A stretch of DNA of 64,000 bases from Emydura subglobosa (GCA_007922225.1 ML679959.1:24278118-24342117); one strand, 5' to 3'. Positions 9,691 through 22,900 are shown, counted from the first letter of the stretch. The notes: a model not told the origin generated them from the sequence alone. Program-made: numbers and translations.

Positions 9691-12597
9691 GTTTGCAAGT
9701 GACAATACATGATCCTGCCATGCAGTGGAAGCCTGCTGCAAATCTAGAAATATGCCCTCACTCTGAGAATAGCATGTCAAGTGCAAAATATTCTTGGGGG
9801 GGGAGGGAGGGAATTGACAGAGTGTTGTTGATTTCAAAGTGTAATTGGGTTCTTAGTTAAGAGTCTTGGCAGCTTTATTTTTGTTTCTTCGGACGGCAAT
9901 GATTCAGCTACTTTGATCAGTGCTCCATGCACCTATTGACTTCAGTGGGACCCCCACACAAGGAACAATTGGGCTCTAATTAAAGTGTTTTCTCTATTAC
10001 AAGCTTTATTTGCAGCCTTCAGCCTTGCTTTGTTAGTGGAGTCGGGAAATGTAAATGGATGTGCTATTCCGTCTGAATGCTAAGGGACCTGTCACAGAAG
10101 GACACCATAAAAGAGAGATTCCAGGCCGAAGACATTGTTGCCTGCAGATGGAATGATGGAAGAAGACACGTGCATCCATGGAAAACAATGTTAAGTTTCC
10201 GCTTACCTCTACCCTGCCCTTTGCTGTCTGAATTGGATCAATCTTCTCATATGCTTGTCACCGAAAAAGGCTTAGGAGACGAGGGACAAAGGTGAGTTTG
10301 AATTAGGCATGTAGAGATGTGATTCTTAGAGTACTGGTTTATTGAAGTCGTTTTCCCTGTGTTTCATTACTGCCGATCAGAGCATGTGCTTTTCATTCCA
10401 GCATGTGAACTTGGATGTACTGTCTATGCTAGAGTTGGAGCACAAATCTGTCTTGCTCACTCTTGTTCAATGTACCAAAACTCCAGGGGCAAAGCTGGCT
10501 GAATTATTGTGTATCTTCTGATTGGATAACCTGTGAAACCTGTGTCAAGGTCACGTTTCTGTTGAGACCGCCATCTGATAAGGACCTTTTCCACCCATTA
10601 GAAAAATTGGGTTTGTGATCTCTGGCAGTCTCCGAATGCTGTTTCAGGTAGAAGAGATTTTTTCCCCAGCCATCCTTGGATATAATGGTTTCCATTCTGT
10701 GTGAACCTATTTTATGTCAAGGCAATTTAACCTACTGACCCTCCCAAATCAAGGGTGTTATCACAAAAGGCCCTGTATGTTAAAGGCTCTTCCATATGGA
10801 GAGGGATGTGGTGGATCCTCGGAGCCAGATAGAACGTATGCTCCCTTCCTAGCCTGTACATTTTTTCCTAACTTCCTATCCCAAAGGGCGGTAGCCGTAA
10901 GGGGCAGGTGCCACTCCATCCGTCCTCTTTTTTGCACAGTGCTATGATAGGGTTCATCGGTCAAAAGCACAGCATAGGGATACACTCCTAAGAGTACACG
11001 GTTCTGCTCTCCTCCCAGTAGGCTGAGACATCTTTCTGGTACCCAAGGTGAACTCCTGGGAACTAATCCCCATCTTCATATCCATCTTGCCCTTCAGATG
11101 CCATGGCTGTCTTCTCAGACCCATGTGATGAGTGCGTAAATGTAGCTCTCTCCCCTTCCTCTATAAGCCCAAACCTCCCTGCTATGGTGGCTGCCCAGAG
11201 ACCCCACCTTCTCAGCCCTTCCCCCCACCAAACACACTACTTTAAAACCCCACTTTCCTTCCCTCCCTTCTTTTCTAGAACCCACATTGCATTCCTGCCA
11301 ACGTTCTGCTCTGGAACCCACCCCCACTGTGCTAGAATCCATCTCCCCTCCCTCCTCCTGTCCTAGCAGCCTCCTTTCCAGCCCCGTTGCTCTAGAACCC
11401 ACCATATCCCTCATTGCTTTGGAACCCACCTTGCCTGTGCCATTCATTTGCAATCCCCACATACATACCACCTCCTGCCCTAGCACTGCCCCAGTTCTCA
11501 GCTACTCATCTCACTGGTGCCACAGTAGAGTTTCGGTGACAGTTACATACAGAACAGGAGTTTGTTTTTTAAACCTGTCACTGGGCCCAGATGTACAGTC
11601 CCAGCCCTTATGGCACAGCTTTGGCTCCAGATGTCTCCTGGCTATTATTAATACCTCTGCTTTGCTTACCGTAGTGCTTATAAGGGCCAATACATTTTCA
11701 GCCCTGTCCTTAAACTATTGTTTGGAAAGATTCATTAGGACTTTGGATGGAAATTATAGTGACAGATAAAGCTGGGTAATTTATGGCTTTTCTTGAAGGT
11801 TGTACAATTATTCAATAAGTGTCCTTCCTTCCTATCCCTCCTGCCAGCCACTTGTTGGAAATAAATATGGGATTTATTTGTAGAAAACTAGCTATTGAAG
11901 AAGTTAAATGTCCAGTATAAATCCAGGAAAGGCCCTTCAGGAGTCTTTAGTCACTTTTTTCTATATACCATTGTGCCTACAAACAGTTCCTTTCCAAACA
12001 GCATCTGTATTGACACCTCAGTGTGTCTCGGCCCCACAGCCCAGGGGGGCCCTCTGGAAGCTGGCTTCACTCTTTGCCAGAGAATGATAATCTGATCTAT
12101 TATCTCATCGTTTTAATGGTAATGAGTTTTGGGATGAAGCAGTTAAGATATGGCAGAAAGAGGACCTGACGCTGGTATATTTTACACATCATCCCCTCCA
12201 CGGCCCTATCGGCCAGCTGGGTATGTGCACCCTCTTTTGGCCACGGACTGGGCAACCGGAGGGATTCTCGGTCACAGCTCTGTTGCTTTGCAGGTCTGGT
12301 TTCGTCTAGTCCAGCAGAGCCTGGGTTACATTTCGCAGCAGAGGTTGAGGAAAACTTTGGTTGTCCCAAGATGCTGAAGTCATCCATATGACTCCTCCTA
12401 GGGTTTCTGAGCACTGATTTCCAGGGTTAAACTGCTGGTCACCTAAACCTATTCCAGAGAGTGGGTGACAGGAGTCTGCTTCTCCCAAAACATCCCTCCT
12501 CTGTGCACGCTTCCCTCCGCTCTTGTACGCCTAAGCGACTTTAAACTGCCGGGGAATTCTTACTGTGCCTCGGGTTTCACCCTCACACCCTGTCCTT
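9691..12597. other. Unassigned non-coding sequence
   Basis: About 2.9 kb without a gene I can defend. The 11110-11490 stretch is C-rich on the plus strand with several 'ctagaaccca' / 'ttggaaccca' words spaced 30-60 bp apart (11275, 11308, 11333, 11390, 11417), which looks like a short degenerate tandem array; it produces a 123-codon minus and a 160-codon plus open frame, both low complexity. The rest shows nothing recognisable. Confidence 0.45.
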
Positions 12598-12600
12598 CGA

Positions 12601-12909
12601 GGGCCCGTCTGTAGTGCAGGTGTGTGACTCTGAAGGTGAAGCAAGTGACGGCGTGATTGCAGCTTGCTTGTGCTAGCGTTATCCTCACTAGCATGGCTAA
12701 AAAGAGCAGCGAAGATGCAGCGGCGCCGCCCCAGTGCGGGCTAGCAATGCGAGCACATACCCAGGGCTCCAGGCAGGCGTGGACAGCCTGCACTGACGCC
12801 CACACCCCCATTATCTTCACTGCTCTTTTTTAGCCTCTCTGGCTAGATTGAAGCTGGGCGCATGAACCCACCTGAGCTGCGATCACACCTCCAAGTGCAG
12901 TGCAGACCC
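12601..12909. mobile_element. Possible Harbinger-like MITE
   Basis: The segment starts GGGCCCGTCTGTAGTGCAG and ends AGTGCAGTGCAGACCC. The ends are imperfect inverted repeats that need a gap to align, and the flanking triplets are CGA and TGA, so a 3-bp duplication is only possible after mutation. Body words such as 'gtgtgtgactc', 'gctagc' and 'agctgggcgcatg' look repetitive. No transposase is present. Assignment is by similarity in design to 8170-8420 and 59528-59795. Confidence 0.45.
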
Positions 12910-12912
12910 TGA

Positions 12913-14489
12913 AACTATTCCCACCTCCCTCTGCTACAGAGAAGTTCATCCTGTCCCTTCTCACTTCACGGAGACAGCAGGGAGAGTCCCTCCCGCAGCT
13001 CAGCCAAGATTCTTGCCTCGTCCAGCCCTGACGTGCCCAGGAAATGGGTTATGGCTGTTCCTGATCAGCAGATTAATCAGGGATGTCAGTGTGCTTCCTG
13101 CGCTCTCTGCCTAATGCCATTAAAGGAGCTAATGATTCCAGAGACGTTACCGAGCAGCAGAGGGTTCAACAGGGCACTGGCTCCTTCTCCTTCCCCACGG
13201 CTGATGCTCCAGGCCTCACACACGCGCCTCTTGGCCAGCTCTAATTTGGCTTTGCAGGCTGGTGCCAGCTTCAGTCATCCAGGTGCTGAGGAGCTGATGC
13301 AGCCTCTACCACGCCGTGGCAAAGGGGCAGGATGGTGACAGTATGTGGAGGCCAAAGAGCCACGTGGGCCCCGCCATGGGTCCAGAAGGACCCAGCAACG
13401 GCCCCCGGAGGAAGGCAGGGCCAAACAGCCGAGCCCCCGTGCAGTCTGCGGGTTGGGCCGGGCAGACCGGAGCAGGCTGGGCCTTCGAAAGAAAACGAGA
13501 CGCTTTTACTGCTGAGCTTCTCCGAAGCGCCGAGTTCTCAGAACTGCAGCCGCCAGCGTTATGTAAAGCAGGCTGGCGGCACTGGCTAATGTCTGCGAAT
13601 CCAGGCCCGTGTCAGAGGCCCAGCCCTCAGCGCTGCTGCTTGCCGGGTATGTCTGTGTGAGAGCCAAGGCCTTCAGGGACTCCATGAAGGAAGGCAGAGC
13701 TCTCCAGCACACCCCCCGCCACGCTGCTGCCCCCTCCACATGTGGATTGCATAGCACTGTTTACATATTTTCTCCTTGGTATCATTTCCACTGCATTTTC
13801 CCCATCTGCTCTGTGTGAGCTGCTCTGAAAGGCCTCTGTTTACCCTGGATTGGCCTGTGGTATTTGGTTTGGCTTTACGGTTATTCCCCTCCCCTCTTTG
13901 TAATGGAGAATTCCCCAAAGCCATCTCCATGGGCTGCTTTGTCCAGATTGCAAGGCGAGGCCCCTGATCTGGGCCTGGTATCTCTCATGTGTCAAGTTCG
14001 CTAAGAGCCTTGCCAAATGAACCCTCTTCCTAGGATGCAGCGCTGCAACGTGACGCACAGCAAGTGCTGCGTCAGGGCTGATAGCACAGCCCTCCTTACT
14101 GCACCCCGTTTCCCTCTGGTGCCCCGGGCTGAGCAGAAGCCCCGTTTCCCCCCCCCCCCCCACTAAACTGCCATGCTGGCCTGTCTCCCCCCATCCCGAC
14201 CCCCACCCGCGACTCCAGCCACTTTCTTTCAATATCTGCACCCATTGCAAAGACACCATCGACGTTTGTCATTCGCAGCTGAACGCTGAGGAGCGCTAGG
14301 GATTCTGCTGCTGTCCTGTCATTGTTATTGGATCTCTATTAATTCCGACTCTGCCCACGCTGTGCTGGGTGCAGTACGCACAGGGGGGGCACAGGCCCTG
14401 CCCCAACGAGCTCACCCTCTAAACAAAAACAATTCAGACGTTCCTTTGCCCCTCCACCCCCCACCCCATTGCAGCCTTACCCAGCCATA
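12913..14489. other. Unassigned, somewhat GC-rich sequence
   Basis: No exon identified. GC-rich around 13300-13650 with scattered CpG but no TATA, no obvious promoter and no conserved protein; the overlapping open frames of 114, 101 and 85 codons are on both strands. A C14 homopolymer lies at 14147-14161. Confidence 0.4.
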
Positions 14490-14773
14490 GAGGAAAGGAT
14501 GAGCTGGTGAGTAAGGCATACGCTGGGAGGCAGCAGCTGGGCTCCATACCTGGCTCAGCCACAGATTTCTGGTATGACCTGGGGCAAATATTGATTCTCT
14601 TGTTGCCTCGGTTCCCCAGCAGGAGAACAAAGATCATGATGATATTTTTTAGTCTATTTACATTGTAAGCTCTTTGGGGCAGGGAATTTCTCTTGCGGGT
14701 GTTTGTACAATACCTAGCACTATACAGCCCCAACTTTGGAGCCTCTGTGCACTAATGCGATATAAATAATCTC
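14490..14773 (+). repeat. SINE with L2/CORE-type tail
   Basis: The centre reads GTATGACCTGGGGCAAATA and CCTCGGTTCCCCAGCAGGA; the tail reads TTTACATTGTAAGCTCTTTGGGGCAGGGAATTTC, TTTGTACAATACCTAGCAC and ends GATATAAATAAT. The tail is the same as in the 6060 copy. The tRNA-like head is only partly recognisable (GGGCTCCATACCTGGCTC). Confidence 0.7.
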
Positions 14774-14776
14774 CCC

Positions 14777-15955
14777 CCATGTGTATCTTAGAAGCATTAT
14801 TTGAGCATCTGTTTGAGATAAAGTGATCAGAAGTGAATGCAATAGTCCAAATGGGAGGGTGTATCATTGATTTATGTACTGATATTACAATAGTTCCAGT
14901 GTTATATCTATCACATTCCTTATGCATCCTAACATTTTGTTTGCATTGAGGTCAAACTGTTCTTTGTAATGTACATTTATCTACATTGAATTTCATCTGC
15001 TGGGTTGCTGCCCTTTCATCTACCTCTGTTAGGTCCCTCTGAAGTTCCTCACAGTCTTGGCTAGCCTTGACTAACAAAAATAATTGTGGGTCCTTTTCAG
15101 ATTTTGCTACCTCACTATGCACCCCTTTTTCTAGACCATTAATAAAAATATTTATCCATTGGTCCTAATACAGAACTTTGGCACTGCCCATTGTTAACCT
15201 TGGGCCGTGCTGGACAATGACCATTTATGTCTATTCTTTGTTTTCTGTCTCTTAGTTGGTTTCTAATCCATGACAATACTTTGCCTCTCACCCCAACGCA
15301 ACTTCTTTTCTTGAATAGCCTCTTGTGAGGAACCTTGCCAAAAAAGTTCTGGTTTAAAGAATTTTAGTAAATTAGCGAGGCATGATTTTCATTTAAGGAA
15401 GCTAGGCTGGTTTGCACTCATGGTGTCTCGTTAATCTGTGTATTTTAAAATTCTTTTTTCAATGATCGTTTCCAAACATTTCCTTGGTATGGAGTCAGGC
15501 TTACTGGTCTGTAATCTTCAGGGTCACCCCTAACACTTTTTTAAAATTCCCACTCTCCAGCCCCCTAGAAGAGTAGCTGATTTTAATGACTGCATATCTT
15601 TATTAACAGCACTTCGGCCCACATCCTCCGAGGTATTTAGGCATCTAAATCAATAGGCGTTAAGTGTTTAAATACCTTTAAGGATCTCGGCCTTCAAACT
15701 TAAACTCCTCCAGGGCTCTTGGGTATAACCATCTGGGCTGTAGTGCCATTCTTTAGTTTACAAGTTTGCTCCAGCACCTCCTCTTTTGACGCACAGTTTC
15801 TTACAGCATCTCATCTGTGTTACCTGGAAAAAAGCAGGTATCTCTCCCCATCCCTTGTGGTGAAGATTGAAACAGATAAATCGTTCAGTTTCTCTGTCCT
15901 TATCATCCTCCATTGCTCCCATTTCTCCTGGTTGGCCAGCAGACCCACTGATGTG
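14777..15955 (-). mobile_element. CR1-family LINE, reverse-transcriptase region (pseudogene)
   Basis: About 1.2 kb of CR1 ORF2 in reverse orientation. On the minus strand I read EKGVHSEVAKSEKD where CR1 normally has the 'EKG-NSEVAKFADD' catalytic box, so the FADD aspartates are gone. Other recognisable blocks, seen as plus-strand complements, are the 'ttgaatttcatctgc' segment (KMKFNVDKC-like), the 'ccatttatgtctattctttgttttct' segment (RKQRVGINGQ-like) and the 'ggcttactggtctgtaat' segment (NYRPVSLT-like). The 5' limit near 15955 is a truncation. A small palindromic element interrupts it at 15616-15692. Overlapping open frames at 15719-16083 are fragments of this fossil. Confidence 0.8.
15616..15692. 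mobile_element. Palindromic MITE nested in CR1
   Basis: A 77-bp inverted-repeat unit: the left arm GGCCCACATCCTCCGAGGTA and the right arm ending CCTTTAAGGATCTCGGCC pair over about 23 positions with 5 mismatches. It belongs to the same family as 44345-44435, which has better preserved arms. CR1 sequence resumes on the right. It is non-coding and non-autonomous. Confidence 0.7.
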
Positions 15956-18900
15956 GTGGAAATTAGAGGAGAGGAGAATCGGTTTGATAAGATCACAGCC
16001 CAAACTGGTAGGGCTTTACATGAGGGCAAAGGATAAAAACCTGGACTACCCAGTGCTATATGATTGATGGCACTTTCCTCCAATGAATCAGTTTCAGTGT
16101 GGTGTATGTTTTACACCATTTGAAGAGCATGGTTGTATTTCTGCTATATGTATAAAGCTCTACACAATTTATACCCACACTGCCAAGTTAAAACATTTAC
16201 ACTCTTTATTCGATGCTTTAGGATTTATGCCCCTTTGCCCATGGCTCTGGAAATCGTATTGCTGGTCTGGGGGGCCAGGCTAGTTTTTATTGTTATCGGT
16301 AGTGATCTTACCCCACAGTGATTTCTTACCAGGGGAAGGGGGAAAGTTGTTTTTTCTCAAACGCCCAGGATCAATGAATCTTTAAACAGGAGAAATTATT
16401 TCCCAGAATAGCAAATGTTCATGAAGAGGTTTAACTTTAAGAATATGTGACAGCTCATCAAATGAAGAAGTGAAATGTTTTGCTGGAGGTGCAGAGAATG
16501 CTAAACTGCTCTCCCTGCTCAGAAAGGGAGGAACAGTCTGGCCGGAGTGAATCCTTCCAAAGAGACCCTCCTGGGTATGCAGCCAAGCTGAAAATCAAAT
16601 GGATTTAATGAGAGAGAGAAAAATCCTCTTGTGGTCGGCTATCACGGAGCCAGAGCGGTCCAGGGATTTTTAAGAGAGAGCCCAGTGCCCATCTTATTAC
16701 TGTGGCAGGAGACAGGGCTTTGGTTCTTAACAAAACACGGCGACTTCTACCTGAACATCACCGGAGAAACACTTTACCTTAATTACCTGTCTGGCTAGAC
16801 TCTTCTGTTGGTGCCAATCACTGCCAGCTCCTGCTGTCAACACTGTTTATAGGAAAGGGGAGCTGAAGCCTCATTCTGCAAAATTTCCTTTTCTTTAAAA
16901 TCGGCGTCTGTTTCAACCTCCCTTTCATCAGCGACCACATGAAAGCCAAAACAATCGCGGTCTGTCATGCACAGAAAACTTGGCGAAGTGCATTCCACTC
17001 TACTGAACACCCTGCGTGCTCCAGCCCCACACAGGGGAATGGGGAAATAGTGCACCGGGCACCCCTCCCGCTGCTTATCCTTTGCCCGGCACGCTCATGC
17101 TCTGCTAACCGCCTCTCTGTTGCGGGGCCAGCAGCTGAAGGCTGCAGGGCTCCCAATGTGGCATCCTCAAAACCTCAGTGAAAACTGGAATACGAATTAG
17201 CATTGAACCCCGAGGGGCCAAAAGTCAGGGTCCGGGGGATTTCCAACTCTGTCCTGTGTCTAAGCTGCAAACTCCAGCTGCAAACTCTGAGCACGTTTGG
17301 CAGATCCCAGGCAGCACAGACTCCATGCATTGCAAATCTTTGGGCGTCGGGCATTGGTCTAGTGTCATTTACCTGTTGTAAAACACTCTGTACACAGTTA
17401 CAGCAGGCTATAAAGGACTGTCAGGGAGGGAGGAGCAGGGCTGATACCGATTAGGCAGGAAATGGCTCTCTGTGGATGGCATCCATATGGGGAAGCTGAT
17501 AAATTTGGCGCCTCGCAGGCACTGCTTGATGGATCCATTGATGACCTGGCAGCACAACAGAACTTGGCTTTCTGATTCCCTGCCAGAAGCCTAACTGAAG
17601 CCTGCTTGGTTGGTCTTTATCAACACCTTCCTCCAATGGCGCACGCTCCCCAAACCTGCTACCTTTATGGTAATGAGGGGAGGCTTTAAAGCATGCCTCT
17701 GAGCCCTGCTTTAGTAGGCTGCAGGTTGCTATAACTGTTCAGCTTTTTGCAAACTCTTGCTGTGGCCATCGCTGCCGGTTTGCTCCCTTTGAAGACACAG
17801 CGCGAAATCTGTTAGGAGTTTAGGGAAGCAGGAGCAATGCACAGAACCTTGGGATGGAAAAGCTCTGGAAAGAATCAGAGGGTCAGTGAGCTGGGAAACC
17901 ACTTCTACATTGGAGACAGATTGGGAATGGAAACACAGATAAACGGGCTGGATTTCCTCCCAGCTGTTGCCCGCGGTTTTCCTCCTCTCTTACGGAGCTT
18001 TATGTGCATCCCTTGCTCATGGTGTAGTTTAATTTTATGGCACGTCATTTGTGCAAACTCTTGCACTGTGCTGTGCAGCTGAGAGCCTGCCAGAGTAGCC
18101 TGTGCCAGTACTAGTTTGGGGACACCATCTAGTTTGGCCTCAGAGATGCATTTGTCTTGTCTGCAATCAGGATCCATAGATCTGTGCTGATAATTGCCCT
18201 GCAGATGATTTTTATGACCTTCCAATCATCCCATTTCACCTCTGTTTCCTCCTGAGATCCTCTTCTTTCAGTGAATATTAAATTAGATGTGAGTCTGCAT
18301 ACATCATGGCTTCAAAAAAGGCCGGTCCAGTTTGAGGCTGCATGCATAGACCTTTTGCCTCATGGGACCGAAAGGTAATGATAGCTCCTCTCCACATAAC
18401 TGTGGTGCAAATACACCTGGGAACTGGGCCAGATTCCCTGCAAGTGTAAACACATGCAACTTCTTTGAAATCAATGGCATTACATTAGCTAACACATGTG
18501 AAACAGATGAAGGGGGATTACGAGGGGAGCTGGTTGCATTTGCTGAATGTGTAGCCAGTTCTATACCAGTCCTGGCTCTGGTGTATATTAGAGCCTCCTA
18601 ATTTTATGTACCTAGGACAAGGGACTGTGGAGGGTGGCATAGGAGCCAGATATGATGGCTCTGTGTTTGTGGAAGTCTTCTCCCACCCTGGGGAGAGCTA
18701 GTGGCGTTCCACTCCTTTTGTGCCTGTCAGAGTCTGGCATGTTGTGTTTAACTCCAGATGCCTCCCTCCCTGGAAGATATTGGCAAAACAGAGGAAACTC
18801 AGAGGAGAGAAACAAAAATGTAAGGGCTGGAGGGGCTGACTTGCAAGTCAGGGTTTGGATACATCTTGTTTTTGCAAAGTAGTGACTAAGGGGACACAAC

Positions 18901-19593
18901 AAGTATCTGCAGATAACGCGGAAGGCAAGAATTACTGAGCGTTGATGTGGTATTATTAGGAGTAAGGAGATGCAATGAAGTCTGTAGAACTGTTGGAGAG
19001 TCACCCGCCAAGGGAGCCGGGAAAAAATACTAGTACAACAGGGAGCAATCTTTCATTGGGCTGGGCTGGATGAGACCTGTAGCTATTGCCCTCTTGAACA
19101 TCTGAGGAAAAGGCAACTGGAGACTGTTGGACAGGGTATTTTTAGTGGATGTGTCTGCTGGATGATATATACGGGTCCCGGTACCCAGGAGCTTGCAGTG
19201 ATAAAACTGACAGCAGCGTTCAGACAACACTGACTTATCTACACCTAACCTCTCCGTCCAGCCCGTGCAGCTCTATTGCTGGCAATAAGGGTGGGAGTAC
19301 TAATACAGGCAAGAGGCATGTGTTTGCTGGTATTGTCGTCTGACCCAGCTCAGAGACACTCATCTGAGCAGGTCTAGGTAAACCGCCCTGAGCTCTGTCT
19401 GCCATTGCGCTGTCCCGGCTGAATTACAGGTCCTGCGTCAGCTAGTGGAGACGCATCCTGAGCTACTAGGCAGTGGAAAGTCCAGTCTCAGCCATCACCA
19501 TGCCCCCTATTACTCAGGCTCACATGCTAGGCATCTCCTCTCTCATCTGTCTCCCGCCCCCCACATGCAGACAGTCCCCATTATTCTATACAG
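15956..19593. other. Unassigned non-coding sequence
   Basis: About 3.6 kb with no supported gene. Segment 18427-18510 (GGGCCAGATTCCCTGCAAGT followed by a 'gaaatcaatggcattac' core) is a half-copy of a small palindromic repeat of the kind found at 4028 and 56433. Elsewhere I see only short overlapping open frames and no domain. Confidence 0.45.
18427..18510. repeat. Half-copy of a small palindromic repeat
   Basis: GGGCCAGATTCCCTGCAAGT, then a 'gaaatcaatgg' centre, then ATTACATTAGCTAACACATG. The second arm is decayed. The 'gaagtcaatgg' core links it to 4028-4114 and 58375-58425. Confidence 0.4.
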
Positions 19594-19924
19594 CAGGGGT
19601 CAGCAGCCTATGGAACATAAGGTGATGATTTTGAGTGGCACACTGTGCTGTTCTGGCCCCAAGCAGGGCCGCGCGGCAGCCGCTCCCCCGTTCCGGGGAC
19701 CCCGGGCGCACAGGGGCCAGGCAGCCTTCTCCCCTCTCACTCCCTGCCACCCCCGCAGCGGTGGGGGAAAAGGGGAGAGCAGCAAACGGGCCCACAGATA
19801 CTCTCCCCTCCCACCCTCGCCGAACACCCAGTAACTCACTGGCCAGAGTGCTGGGCCCACGGCCCTTAGGAGAGGGGCTGGGGGAAGTCTTGGCACGCTC
19901 CTTCCCAAAGGTTGCTGACCCCTA
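19594..19924. mobile_element. hAT-like MITE with 8-bp target duplication
   Basis: The 331-bp element begins CAGGGGTCAGCAGCCT and ends AGGTTGCTGACCCCTA; the ends pair as inverted repeats with 12 exact positions (AGGGGTCAGCA core). Flanks are CTATACAG (19586-19593) and GTATACAG (19925-19932), a 7-of-8 match, as expected for a hAT insertion. The interior is very GC-rich (19660-19900) and has no transposase. Overlapping open frames of 74-129 codons on both strands are by-products of that GC-richness. Confidence 0.75.
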
Positions 19925-19932
19925 GTATACAG

Positions 19933-22900
19933 GTTCCCTGTGGCCGCAGCACTGCATTGTTCCCATCACTGTCCCCGGTTTCAGCGTGATTTGTCTGCAT
20001 CGAAGCTGGTGATTACAAGTATCACATCCACGTACACAGGCTTTTGGAACAACAGCAAACTCTCATGGCAGGAGGCGAGCTAAGTAAATATCACTCTTGA
20101 AACAGCCCAAAGTTATGGCCAAGGAGATGACTAAAATATAGTCCCTGGAAAGCCCTGCAGCCCTGTACTTGGCCAATTGCTTTAGTCACAGACAGAGCTG
20201 TCGAGCTAGCACACAGGTCACGGCCTCCTCAGCTGGAAGCCAGGATTGTAATTTCCCTGCAGTTATTTCCAAGATAACTTATTTCAAATTTTTATGATGC
20301 TTACAAATTGGACAACATTTTAAAACATAATTCAGGTCCTAAACGGCCTTAAATGTGTGCGATTTTACAAGGCCACATAAAATATTTTTAACTGTTTGTA
20401 AATTTCGGTGAATTAAGCTCTGTGTAAAAGCCAAGGAATGGACATCAAGAAAGAAAACTTGGAGCATAAGGGATCATAAATGGAACAAAAAGGTTCTCTG
20501 AAATAGAGGCTGAAATTTGAAAATAAGTGTTTGTTCCAGCCTTGAGGAGTTGGAGACTTACAGTAGGACACACAACATGTAAAAACGTGGAAAGTCATGT
20601 GTGCTTCAGAGCATCAGCCTGCATCTGTTCTCGCTGGAAAATCCCTTGACAAGGGCTGAGATCTTATTTTAGACAAACAGAGCTAAATCCTGCCCTCCGA
20701 CATGCACGCATGTCTCCTCCAGTAGCCAGTGACACCCGTTCATGCGTCTCTGAGCAACAGAGTTTAGCCGATAATTCCCAGCATCCCAGTCCACGGTTTT
20801 TTAATAAGCCATGTGATGAAGACTCTCTTGGTCAACTGAGTTTGTCTTTTGTGGGATTTGATATATTTTGTCCAACCGAGGCATGAATCCTGTTTGTCTT
20901 TGTTGCACCTACGTCTGGGACGAGTGGTCCTGTTTCAGGAACCACTCCTGTTTTGCAGGACCGATTCAAGATTAGTTTGTTCACCCTCAGCTACTTAATA
21001 CGTGCATCTGGATGTCTCCCTCATAGGCCGGTTTCTGACCCCTGCCATGGGACATCTGTGGGGGGGGAGGATGCAGTGGGGATGGGTCCTGCCTTTTAGT
21101 GCCAGCAGCTGGGAGGCCAATCATTTGACTGTATCAAAATTCAATACCTAAAAGACCTTGGAAAACTCAGCAGGAAGTTTGCCCTCAAAAGTTAGAAATA
21201 AAACCAAGTAGATGAAACATAATTAATGCGTGTTCTAAAGTATCCTACATCAAGGGGGCAAATAAAGGCCGGGTGAGTCATCCAGTCTGAAACCTGCGTT
21301 GGCCAGACTCCCTCACCAGGGAACACGACTGCCAACAATCCCATTTTGGTTGGCGCTGTCTCAGGTTTTGCCGTGCCAGGTCAGTCCCAGCCCACGTGCC
21401 AGGGGCAGTCGCCTGATCTGTTCAAAGGCTGCCCCGCCAGCCACGAGGAGCAGCTGATTGGAGCAGTGCAGGGCCCACTGGAGACACCTAGTAATGCCCC
21501 AATCCAGCCGATACGGTCACATGAGTGAAAATGTTGCCCTTAGTTGCAGCTGAAAGATATTGGGAGCCTATCTGAGGTGGGGGTTCAGCATAACACCCGG
21601 AGCAAGGGATCTCAGCAGCGAGAGGTGATGCGCTCAATGAGCTGTGCTCCTTTTCCTTCTTCTGTGCCATGCCGATGGTCTGGGGTTAGAAAACACCAGC
21701 TGCCTACCTCTACCCAGAGCACAACCCCTGCTCCTGCCAGTCCATCATGCTGGAACGGCCAAGATATTTTCCAAAATGGGGGAGAGGGGGACATATAACA
21801 TTAACCCTGTGAGACAATCAGAGAGTTAGAGATTGACACAGGCGGGCTGGCGCTGTGTGAAGGGTCAGACCCAGCCTCACCCTCCCAGATGAGCCTTGTC
21901 TGCTAGGGATCAAATGGCCCTGTAAGGACGTTAGACCCAGAACTTTGGGAAGGAAGGCTCCCAGGTTGCCTACAAAGGGTCATTTAGCAGGGGAAGCTGT
22001 GGAAGGGTGGTTGGCTCCTCTGGGAAGCCCTGGAGAAGGGGCACTACCAGGCAAGTGGCCCGGAGGAAGGCTGAGGAATGGCAGGAGGGAGACAGGCTTC
22101 TGCAGTGGACGCTGAAGCAGGAAGGACAGAGAGGCAGAGGGAAAAAGCCCCGCGGGGGGGATGTCTGAGGAACTGTTCTATGTTTGAGGTTTTGTCTACA
22201 TTTTGTGTCTGGAGAATAAAACTGTTCCTGGAAAATGGCTCTGGGTGTAGCTGTGAGTCCTTCATGGGCTGGGAAGACAGGTCAGCCGCCTCCAGTGCCC
22301 ATTCGCTCAACACTGAGGTCTGGAAACTCACTTTATTAGAAACCAGTGGGTGAAGACGCCAGCTTGTAATCATTAATGGTCAGGCTAGCAGTGCGGTGTT
22401 ATATCACGTGGGGAACTGGCAGGGAAGCTTATATTTAATACGTTCATTAGTGAGTTGAGGAAGGTAGAGATTCAACCATGATCAGCTGTGCCAACACCAG
22501 ATGGGTTACAAAGACAGGAGGACATGATCCAATGGCCAAGTAACCTGGACAGAATAAAGCAGCGAATAGTGAGGTGAGGTTTGATATGAATAATTATAAA
22601 ATAGAGGAAATGACCCTCACAGGTACCCTGGAGGAAGACTCGAGATACCTGAAAAGTTTCAAGCATTAGCAAACTCTAGCAGCAGGAGAAGCATCTTACT
22701 GCTGAACTAGGCAGGACGGTCTCTCGTTTTGCGGATGAGCCCAGGCCGGGCCAGGTCAGAATGGAGTTGCAAACACAGGGCCTGTAGTGGTGAAGGCAGC
22801 AGAGTTGCTGGTTCACGTAGCAAGGGAGCTGAGAGAGCTTTTCCATCCTGCCATGCTGCACTGGGACCGGGACCAGATAACGACGGCCATCAGCATCTTC

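Noticed and set aside
13300..13660. Possible CpG island and promoter
   Set aside because: CpG is only locally raised and there is no transcription-start evidence or adjacent exon.
19445..19908. Cluster of open frames on both strands
   Set aside because: They fall in the GC-rich interior of a hAT-like MITE.
22200..22225. AATAAA polyadenylation signal
   Set aside because: A single hexamer without a gene is not evidence; may belong to an interspersed repeat.
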